A stretch of DNA of 36,058 bases from a virus: positions 1 to 36,058 of the IMG/VR virus record IMGVR_UViG_3300021139_000059, one strand, 5' to 3'. The notes below the pieces were generated by a model that worked only from the letters and a program-made list of their open reading frames with translations, was not told where the DNA came from and ran no database searches. Positions 31,027 through 36,058 of this stretch are shown piece by piece (positions within the stretch are counted from its first letter, which is position 1; each line of letters starts with the position of its first letter). The position numbers and the translations under genes are program-made.

Positions 31027-31925
31027 TACTCATCATCCCATTCGTCAAGAATCTTGGAAAGATCTTTCTTAGGTGCGGGTTCTTCCTCTTTCTTGGCAAC
31101 TCGTTTCTTGGGTTCTTCAGTCTCGACTTCAGCTTTCGGTTCTGCTTTTTTCTCTTCCTTGACTTCAGCCTTTTGAACTGGTGCTTCAAGTTTTGGTTTT
31201 GCACCGTCAGCTTCTGCAACAGTCATAGTAATTGCCTTGTGAGCAATCTCAGACTTACCTTGGTTAATTACAACTTGGTGGTCATTTGCATCTAGAACCT
31301 TAACAGGTTTGAATGTGAGTTTAGGTGTTGCGCTATCGGTATCAAAACGCATCTCAGTTACAACCGCAGTAATTGGTATACCTTTACTTCCAATCATTTT
31401 TGCGTATGTTTGGAGAGGCCATTTGCCGGGTTCCCCTGCACCAAAGATTGACGCACTTGGTAGTGTTAATTGGAATATGTCGCCCTGCAAATCATTGGCT
31501 AGTACAACCGCAATGCGTTGTTGGTAACGGCATGCACGGCTATCGCCTTGACCTGAACCTTTGACGTTTTGTTCGCAGTCCATGCACCGCTTGGCTTGTG
31601 GGATTGAAGCTTTTGCGTCAGGAAATTCGCCGTCAGCAGACCAGCAATCAGGTACAGTTGGTTCGCTACCTTCAGTAAAAGACTTCAAATAGAAAGTCCT
31701 TGAAATTTTAGGCGCAGCCGCAACTACAACTACGTTCATCGAACGGTCTTCATTCTTAGCAATTTCTTTGCCGTTGACCATCATGCGCCATACCCCGCCT
31801 TTAATCGAGATACGCTTCATGCTACTACCACCGCCACCCATTAGGGCTTTAGTGGTCTCGTCAATTTCCAACTCTTTAAGGTAAGAAGGTAAACCTATGT
31901 CAAGCACTGAAAGATCATTACTCAT
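31026..31925 (-). CDS. Single-stranded DNA-binding protein candidate with Cys4 site and acidic tail
   Basis: A 299-residue protein with AGGAG before the ATG. The N-terminus (SGGGG-MKRISIKGGVWRMM) leads to a beta-rich core (MNVVVVAAAPKISRTFYLKS, RIAVVLANDLQGDIFQLTLP). Four cysteines, C94, C114, C117 and C132, could bind zinc as in T4 gp32. From about 240 a Lys/Glu/Pro/Ala linker runs to the end ILDEWDDE, an acidic tail with a Trp, like the protein-binding tails of SSBs and T7 gp2.5. It lies between a helicase-coupled coiled-coil gene and the HTH and primase genes. The SSB call is inferred from layout, tail and context. Confidence 0.68.
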   Translation of the reverse strand: MSNDLSVLDIGLPSYLKELEIDETTKALMGGGGSSMKRISIKGGVWRMMVNGKEIAKNEDRSMNVVVVAAAPKISRTFYLKSFTEGSEPTVPDCWSADGEFPDAKASIPQAKRCMDCEQNVKGSGQGDSRACRYQQRIAVVLANDLQGDIFQLTLPSASIFGAGEPGKWPLQTYAKMIGSKGIPITAVVTEMRFDTDSATPKLTFKPVKVLDANDHQVVINQGKSEIAHKAITMTVAEADGAKPKLEAPVQKAEVKEEKKAEPKAEVETEEPKKRVAKKEEEPAPKKDLSKILDEWDDE

Positions 31926-31926
31926 A

Positions 31927-32316
31927 CTAGCTCCTATTTTTTGTAATTACAATGGTTTGTTTAACATCCGCATTTAGCCCTGGTGGATGTAAGTCAGGGT
32001 TTTCTTCTAAGAACTGTGCCATCACAGAATTACTTATACGTTGTTGGTACAAGTGCGGAACTTTATGTTCTAGGATGAATGTGTTAAACGCATCCCAATC
32101 ACTTGTCCAATAATGTTTACTAATCCTTTTTGACACAGTACCGAATTGGGTACGAATTGTTGAAGCTCCTTGCTCTTTGCAAATCTCTAGCAGTTGTGCT
32201 TCAATCGTGTCAATTTGCTCTTTTAACTCCTTATCCTCTTTCTCTAACTCTCTTCGCCTGTCTCTTATTTTTATATAGACCTTGGCAAGTTTCTCTGCAT
32301 TAGGTTCTTCACTCAT
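31927..32316 (-). CDS. Coiled-coil replication/recombination-region protein
   Basis: A 129-residue protein. Residues about 8-50 form a strongly charged coiled coil (KVYIKIRDRRRELEKEDKEL, KEQIDTIEAQLLEICKEQG). The rest (STIRTQFGTVSKRISKHYWT, DWDAFNTFILEHKVPHLYQQ, FLEENPDLHPPGLNADVKQT) is a conserved phage block I recall but cannot name. The start lies 8 bases inside the end of the SNF2-like helicase gene, with AAAGGAG 6 bases before the ATG; the stop is 1 base from the SSB-like gene. It may be a helicase or SSB partner, on the strength of this coupling only. Confidence 0.68.
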   Translation of the reverse strand: MSEEPNAEKLAKVYIKIRDRRRELEKEDKELKEQIDTIEAQLLEICKEQGASTIRTQFGTVSKRISKHYWTSDWDAFNTFILEHKVPHLYQQRISNSVMAQFLEENPDLHPPGLNADVKQTIVITKNRS

Positions 32317-33850
32317 TGCACTCTCCTTTATATAAGTCGATTAGTCTTGTATGTATGTCCACCTTTTCAGATAGCATCTTATAGATGCGCTTCTCGACCG
32401 GGCTTCCTTGTAGGTGAACGACTGTACAAGGATTGCGTTGCCCAGCCCTATGCACACGTGCATTAGCCTGTAAATATGTTTCTATAGAAGTAATTGGTCC
32501 CCACCAAACTACCACATTCGCCGCGTGTAAAGTCACACCATGTGAAGCGGCTTGTGGTTGTATTACCAAAACTTGTGGATCTTTCTCAGCCTGAAACTTA
32601 GCAAAGATTTCCGTGCGTCTTGATGCAGGAACTGCGCCGTTAATAACTTCAGCCGTAATATTATTCTTCTTTAGTTCTTCCGCTATGATTTCAATGGCGT
32701 GCCTAAACGGAGCAAACACAATAACTTTATGGCTTGCTTCCTCAATCACCTCAAGTAGCGCAGTCATTCTGTTCTTCGCATCAAACGCTACGATCTCACC
32801 ATTATCGGAATAGACCGCACCACAAGACAGTTGTAATAACTTGTTTAAATTTGCCGCCGCATTTACTGTAGTAATTTGCTCACCTGCGGCTATCGTCATC
32901 ATATGTTTACGTATGGCTTCATAGAACTTAACCTGCTGTGGGGTTAAAGGCACATCCCTAGTCACATAAGTCATGTCGGGTAGATCAAGACAATCTTCCT
33001 TGGTAAATCGGATCGCCGGTTGAAGTACCTCGTGCAATATTTTTTCTGAAGTTGGTTTGGGTATCCATTTAAACGTAGTAATCTTTTGCATCACCATGTC
33101 TCTGAACGCACCATAGAACCGTGGCACTCCTGACGGATTGATAATCTTAGCTAGTCCATAAGCATCGGTAGGTGACTGTGAAGCCGGTGTGCCTGTGAGC
33201 ATCCATACCCACATGTCTGCGGATATAACTGAGTTAAGTGTCTTCCATCTTTTAGTTGTGACGTTTTTGTATGCGTTGGCTTCGTCAATCACAATCATGT
33301 CGAACTTGCCCTTGACCTCGTCTTTAATAATATCAAGACCATCAAAGTTACAGATCACAAACTCGGCTTTACTGTTAACTGCTTGCTTGCGTTTCTCGGT
33401 TGAATAACTATGAGCAATAACGTAACTTCTATGCATTGCAAACTTGAATAAGTCCCCACCCCATGCAGACTCCATGATTGACAAGGGGCACAGGATAAGC
33501 ACACGCTTAATAGCACCAATGTTCATCAAGTAATCACAAGCCCATATTACGCTTGATGTTTTGCCAGTACCCTGCTCGTTAAAACAAAAAGCTCTGCGAT
33601 GCAAAGTAAGAAATGATGATGTGACTTTTTGGTGTTCAAAGGGTTTGTACATCCCTGTCCACTCATAGTCTTTATTGATTGGGGACGGCACATTCTTGAT
33701 GCGTAAATTCTTAAGCACCTGTGCTTCATCTAGTCCCCACTTTACAAGCACCTCATTCTCGTCAATTATTTTTGACTTTGGAATAACCGTGGTTATCCTC
33801 TCAGGATGCCTTGTTTTAAGCAATAAAGCTTTGTTATCTATTATCTGCAC
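32309..33850 (-). CDS. SNF2-type DEAD/DEAH superfamily 2 helicase
   Basis: A 513-residue helicase starting at GTG. All main motifs are present: motif I NEQGTGKTSSVIWA (K97), motif Ia RVLILCPLSIM, motif II VIDEAN (D189, E190), motif III LTGTPASQSP (218-225), then in the second RecA lobe KVIVFAPFRHAIEIIAEELK, VLVIQPQAASHGVTLHAANV and motif VI ANARVHRAGQRNPCTVVHL. These place it in the SNF2/Rad54-like group, which remodels DNA or protein-DNA complexes. Phage members are linked to replication and recombination. A weak GGAA lies upstream of the GTG, and a hairpin lies in the leader at 33874-33902. Confidence 0.9.
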   Translation of the reverse strand: MQIIDNKALLLKTRHPERITTVIPKSKIIDENEVLVKWGLDEAQVLKNLRIKNVPSPINKDYEWTGMYKPFEHQKVTSSFLTLHRRAFCFNEQGTGKTSSVIWACDYLMNIGAIKRVLILCPLSIMESAWGGDLFKFAMHRSYVIAHSYSTEKRKQAVNSKAEFVICNFDGLDIIKDEVKGKFDMIVIDEANAYKNVTTKRWKTLNSVISADMWVWMLTGTPASQSPTDAYGLAKIINPSGVPRFYGAFRDMVMQKITTFKWIPKPTSEKILHEVLQPAIRFTKEDCLDLPDMTYVTRDVPLTPQQVKFYEAIRKHMMTIAAGEQITTVNAAANLNKLLQLSCGAVYSDNGEIVAFDAKNRMTALLEVIEEASHKVIVFAPFRHAIEIIAEELKKNNITAEVINGAVPASRRTEIFAKFQAEKDPQVLVIQPQAASHGVTLHAANVVVWWGPITSIETYLQANARVHRAGQRNPCTVVHLQGSPVEKRIYKMLSEKVDIHTRLIDLYKGECNE

Positions 33851-33873
33851 TCTTAAATTCCGATAGCAATTTA

Positions 33874-33902
33874 GACCGAAAGTGGGTTTTCCACAATCGG
33901 TC
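33874..33902. promoter_or_regulatory. Symmetric hairpin/palindrome upstream of the SNF2-like helicase gene
   Basis: GACCGA (33874-33879) pairs with TCGGTC (33897-33902) and GTGG (33882-33885) with CCAC (33891-33894), with matching AA/AA internal loops and a 5-base GTTTT loop. On the plus strand it is followed by AGG and five T residues, so it could stop antisense transcription; on the minus strand it lies in the helicase leader and could be an operator or attenuator. It is the only notable element in the 78-base gap at 33851-33928 apart from an AT-rich block. Confidence 0.5.
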
Positions 33903-33914
33903 AGGTTTTTAATT

Positions 33915-33920
33915 ATTATA
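33915..33920 (-). promoter_or_regulatory. Possible minus-strand -10 element (TATAAT)
   Basis: On the minus strand the AT-rich block between the HNH-like gene and the helicase contains a perfect TATAAT. A good -35 box is not found 16-18 bases upstream, and there is no TGn extension, so this is only a weak promoter candidate. If used, transcription would begin just ahead of the hairpin at 33874-33902. Confidence 0.25.
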
Positions 33921-33928
33921 TCTAATTT

Positions 33929-34216
33929 TTACTTGGCTAAAGGTTTATTTTTCGCAACTGAATGATCAGCATTACGACTAAACGACCTATTCGCACTCTT
34001 TGTTTTTACTGCCAAATTTTTTCTGTTCGTTGACCCACCTTTACTGAGGGGCTTTTTGTGGTCAACATCTTTACCGTCTCCCTTACTGACCTTCCCTTCT
34101 TTTTCCATTTCCGCACGTGCTTTATTTCTTTTAGCACGGTTTTTAACCTGTTCGGGTTTTCCCTGATATTGGGCATACTCTTTATCGTATGGTCTTGGTT
34201 TGTTAACGTATGGCAT
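33929..34216 (-). CDS. Small basic HNH-like protein
   Basis: A 95-residue, very basic protein with GAGGA before the ATG. The N-terminus (PRPYDKEYAQYQGKPEQVKN, RAKRNKARAEMEKEG) is a Lys/Arg helix; the C-terminal half holds DVDHKKPLSKGGSTNRKNLA and NRSFSRNADHS, which match the DH--PLS-GG---NLL--...N pattern of HNH nucleases. The zinc-binding cysteine pairs of larger HNH enzymes are absent. I recall this as a common small phage family often annotated HNH endonuclease. It may nick DNA or only bind it; activity is unproven. It stands 7 bases after a tiny upstream gene. Confidence 0.68.
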   Translation of the reverse strand: MPYVNKPRPYDKEYAQYQGKPEQVKNRAKRNKARAEMEKEGKVSKGDGKDVDHKKPLSKGGSTNRKNLAVKTKSANRSFSRNADHSVAKNKPLAK

Positions 34217-34223
34217 TTGATCC

Positions 34224-34316
34224 TCATTTAATAATAGACACCATTTTCTCAGTATCTAGGGTAAGTTGCAACATTTCTACGTCGTGGAACTTTATTCTTA
34301 CTTTGTCAATTTTCAT
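34224..34316 (-). CDS. Tiny 30-residue hypothetical protein
   Basis: A 30-residue reading frame, MKIDKVRIKFHDVEMLQLTL followed by DTEKMVSIIK. Its ATG overlaps the stop of the nuclease gene (ATGA), GGAG lies 7 bases upstream, and its TGA lies 7 bases before the HNH-like start. This fills what would otherwise be a 96-base gap in a tightly packed operon. The alternating hydrophobic pattern suggests a beta-hairpin plus helix. No family is recognised; the support is spacing and ribosome site only. Confidence 0.5.
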   Translation of the reverse strand: MKIDKVRIKFHDVEMLQLTLDTEKMVSIIK

Positions 34317-34987
34317 CTGTATTCTCCCTTGCCGTTGTGCACGCAGTCCGTTACGTGGCAATATTTTCTGCATGTAAAGTTGGGTCTAGGATTCCAAACA
34401 TCCAACTCAAAAGATTTTTCCAACCTATTAACATCTGTTAACCAATTCTGCCATTTAATGTTTTGTTCATCCTGTGCGTATTCGGCTTTAACGAACTCGT
34501 TACTTACCACAAATAGCAGTCCGGCTTTGATCTTTTTGACTTGTGGGAAATGCTTAAAGACCGCAAGGGATAAGATTTCAAGTTGTTTAGTATCCGCATA
34601 CTTTGCGCTCTTACCAGTCTTGTAGTCTATGATCCTCGCCTTGTCACCATTAATAATCAGCAAGTCTGCAATACCTCTCCACCAAACATCTTTATCTTTA
34701 AACCCACAGGGCTGCAAATTCCGATCAAGTCCTAACTGGTATTCACAAAGATGTTCTCCAGACTTATTTCTAAGCGTCTCAAGTGGCTCTCGTGCAAAAG
34801 CAAACTTCTCAGGAATGGGTGTTCCTAATTTTATAAAGTCTTCGGCACACTTGTGAAACTCAAGACCGTAGTCCAAATGATGTGTCTTTGGCTCAACCAC
34901 ATCTTTCTTTACACGCAAGCGGTAATACTTGTGTGGGCATTGCTTGAACAAGTCAAGTGAGGAATAAGACCATGTGATGGGTTTCAA
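34313..34987 (-). CDS. PD-(D/E)XK nuclease, Cas4/RecB-like with probable Fe-S cluster
   Basis: A 224-residue nuclease starting at TTG (TTGA overlap with an upstream frame). It begins WSYSSLDLFKQCPHKYY, the usual N-terminus of this family; H45 lies in GLEFHKCAEDF; the catalytic core is WWRGIADLL (D108) and ARIIDYKTGKS (D121, K123), followed by Q135 in TKQLEILSLAVF. C17 together with C206, C210 and C215 (NFTCRKYCHVTDC) has the one-plus-three arrangement of a 4Fe-4S cluster in Cas4 and AddB. Such enzymes resect DNA ends to single strands, which fits with the SSB-like and SNF2-like neighbours in a recombination module. Confidence 0.82.
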   Translation of the reverse strand: MKPITWSYSSLDLFKQCPHKYYRLRVKKDVVEPKTHHLDYGLEFHKCAEDFIKLGTPIPEKFAFAREPLETLRNKSGEHLCEYQLGLDRNLQPCGFKDKDVWWRGIADLLIINGDKARIIDYKTGKSAKYADTKQLEILSLAVFKHFPQVKKIKAGLLFVVSNEFVKAEYAQDEQNIKWQNWLTDVNRLEKSFELDVWNPRPNFTCRKYCHVTDCVHNGKGEYR

Positions 34988-35042
34988 AATGTTGCTTTCT
35001 CAAAGTTGTCAGGATTTACTTTCAACGGCTTACCAATTTTAG

Positions 35043-35243
35043 TTAGTAACGTGGTTGGAAAAGGCCATTGTTGTTCCGTTCCTTCTTGTCTATTCTTGGT
35101 AGTGCTCCTTCGTACAGAACTTCTTGTGACTTGAACCAGTGACCGCACTTCAGGCATTCCCTCTTGCGTATCGTGTTCCCGTCGTCTGCCTTCCTCGATT
35201 CCAAAACTATTGACTTGTAGTGAGTGCATTTCGGGCATTTCAT
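35043..35243 (-). CDS. NrdR-like zinc-ribbon protein
   Basis: A 66-residue protein with a zinc ribbon: C3-x2-C6 (MKCPKCTHYKSIVLESRKAD) and C30-x2-C33 (TIRKRECLKCGHWFKSQEVL). This closely follows the N-terminal ribbon of the NrdR repressor (CP-C-----V-DSR---DG--IRRRREC--C---F-T-E) without its ATP-cone. It may bind DNA. The ATG overlaps the preceding stop (ATGA), with GGAGA just upstream. A 55-base stretch (34988-35042) between its stop and the nuclease start is open in another frame and ends in TGA overlapping the nuclease TTG. Confidence 0.75.
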   Translation of the reverse strand: MKCPKCTHYKSIVLESRKADDGNTIRKRECLKCGHWFKSQEVLYEGALPRIDKKERNNNGLFQPRY

Positions 35244-35440
35244 TTGTCTCCTTCGCTTGTTTCGCTATGTTTATGAATTTCGGTTTCTTCTTTATTAAAA
35301 AAGATCTTATTGCATATGGTACACAACCATGCTGGTCTAAACATTTGTTTTACTTCGCCAGTATGCACACCGACTTCTCTTCCTTCGTAGGTATTAATTT
35401 TTTGGAACACTTGTTTCTTCCTCCATGCGGTCATCAGCAT
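35240..35440 (-). CDS. Small protein with C2H2-like zinc finger
   Basis: A 66-residue protein (64 if it starts at the ATG at 35434 within a TGATG overlap). The C-terminus has LCTICNKIFFNKEETEIHKH, giving C40, C43, H56 and H58, a C2H2-like pattern with a short H-x-H end. The N-terminal half is basic (WRKKQVFQKI). It is coupled to the next gene by ATGA. It may bind nucleic acid; the family is not recognised. Confidence 0.65.
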   Translation of the reverse strand: MLMTAWRKKQVFQKINTYEGREVGVHTGEVKQMFRPAWLCTICNKIFFNKEETEIHKHSETSEGDK

Positions 35441-35742
35441 CTGCCATCCATGTCGATCTCTTTAGCTTTGTATTGTCTTATTGCTTCTACTTTGGCATTA
35501 AACTTTTGAACATGCACAAGTGCATCTCCATATTGCCCACGATTTACATTCTCGCATATTACAATAGCTTCTTTGACCGCATCTTTATACAAAGATAATT
35601 CTGCTAGTGCATCGCCCAGTTGTAGATCTAGTTCTCTTGTTTCTTCATCCATTGGTTTGCTCCTAAAAATTTTATCAAAGTTACTTGCAAATTTATCATA
35701 GTCTGTTGGTCTTTGCTTAGACCCTTTACCGCCGTCATTCAT
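35434..35742 (-). CDS. Hypothetical helical protein
   Basis: A 102-residue protein. The N-terminus is polar (MNDGGKGSKQRPTDYDKFAS); the rest is predicted helical (EETRELDLQLGDALAELSLY, KDAVKEAIVICENVNRGQYG, DALVHVQKFNAKVEAIRQYK). GKGS-QRPTDYDKF--N---I looks like a motif I have seen in short early phage proteins but cannot name. It is coupled on both sides by stop/start overlaps, so it is part of the minus-strand operon. Function unknown. Confidence 0.68.
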   Translation of the reverse strand: MNDGGKGSKQRPTDYDKFASNFDKIFRSKPMDEETRELDLQLGDALAELSLYKDAVKEAIVICENVNRGQYGDALVHVQKFNAKVEAIRQYKAKEIDMDGRC

Positions 35743-35969
35743 TCTTGCCCCCTGTTAGCAATAATTATTTCCATAGTTTGTCTTTGTGCTTCATACAAAG
35801 GCGCAGCGCAATCTTTGCAAAGTTGGGCATTCAATCCTCGCCAATGAAAGGAAAACATTCTGTGTGTTTTTGGAAATTCCATTCCTGGATAATCACTACA
35901 CTCATAAACTTCTGTATCAAGCGTTTTTTTGCATCCATCACAAATATGCTCATAGGTTAGCTTAATCAT
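35739..35969 (-). CDS. Small zinc-knuckle protein
   Basis: A 76-residue protein. C10-x2-C13 (HICDGCKKTLDTEVYECSDY) and C51-x2-C54 (NAQLCKDCAAPLYEAQ) could bind one zinc, bringing together the two ends of a compact beta domain (MFSFHWRGLNAQL). A helix (YEAQRQTMEIIIANRGQ) ends the protein. AAGGGG lies about 6 bases before the ATG, and both ends overlap neighbouring genes. It is one of three consecutive tiny proteins with paired metal ligands in the operon. Function unknown. Confidence 0.7.
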   Translation of the reverse strand: MIKLTYEHICDGCKKTLDTEVYECSDYPGMEFPKTHRMFSFHWRGLNAQLCKDCAAPLYEAQRQTMEIIIANRGQE

Positions 35970-36058
35970 TCTTGTCCCCTTGCTCTGATGGCGTTTGAAT
36001 CGCTTGTCAATGAATATGAATCATGTAATTGCCGAAGTACAGCGCAAAACTTCTCACG
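35966..36058 (-). CDS. Partial gene, C-terminal end only
   Basis: The last 30 codons of a gene that continues beyond the right edge of the window. The reading frame is open from the edge (EKFCAVLRQLHDSYSLTSDS, then NAIRARGQE) and its TGA overlaps the next start as ATGA, the same coupling used throughout this operon. Too short to assign a family. Confidence 0.6.
   Translation of the reverse strand, partial: REKFCAVLRQLHDSYSLTSDSNAIRARGQE

Overview
The window is part of the genome of a lytic, tailed double-stranded DNA phage, most likely short-tailed (podovirus-like), infecting a Gram-negative host. The evidence is a T7-like series of internal virion (ejection) proteins ending in a 1899-residue giant, two connector-like proteins, a large nozzle-like protein, a tail-fibre island, and a lysis cassette with inner and outer spanins, which only make sense with an outer membrane. 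The many small Lys/Gly-rich proteins and the prim-pol/DUF927 replication protein resemble families I know from uncultured freshwater and marine phages; that is recall, not a search. No terminase, portal, major capsid or DNA polymerase gene was recognised, so the genome must continue beyond both edges. No tRNA, CRISPR array, integrase or transposase was seen.

Plus strand, 5-27613 (late genes, packed, many ATGA, TAATG or GTGA stop/start overlaps). 5-1886: six small, mostly basic proteins. 1886-5077: two connector-like structural proteins, a zinc-ribbon protein and small structural proteins. 5087-11039: fibre/adhesin island with an S74-terminated fibre, a polyglycine-rich protein, a cupin, a fibre of twelve 20-residue repeats and a fibre that appears to have lost its S74 end. 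11049-13507: membrane proteins and a nested lysis cassette (lipoprotein, holin candidate, Rz, Rz1 inside Rz, GH19 endolysin). 13515-27613: nozzle-like protein, then the internal virion proteins (GNAT-like, Q/N-rich, lysozyme-like, giant LPD38/PLxRFG-type with HExxH).

Minus strand, 36058-27658 (replication/recombination genes, converging on the late genes at a strong hairpin terminator at 27618-27650). In transcription order: a partial gene, small zinc-binding proteins, a Cas4/RecB-like nuclease with a probable Fe-S cluster, a tiny 30-codon gene, an HNH-like protein, a SNF2-type helicase, a coiled-coil protein, an SSB-like protein with a Cys4 site and acidic tail, a Cro/CI-type HTH protein, the prim-pol/DUF927 helicase and a short terminal protein. 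Together these could prime, unwind, coat and recombine DNA.

No stretch longer than about 90 bases is free of genes. The two largest gaps (30707-30795 and 33851-33928) each hold an inverted repeat. The best candidates for undescribed biology are: the GGV-SLA-GG motif shared by three adjacent internal virion proteins; the cluster of tiny basic proteins sharing a DGxAxRGxTxG motif; the 12 x 20-residue fibre; the extra Cys-rich lipoprotein nested in the lysis cassette; and an apparent AUU start codon at 11049.
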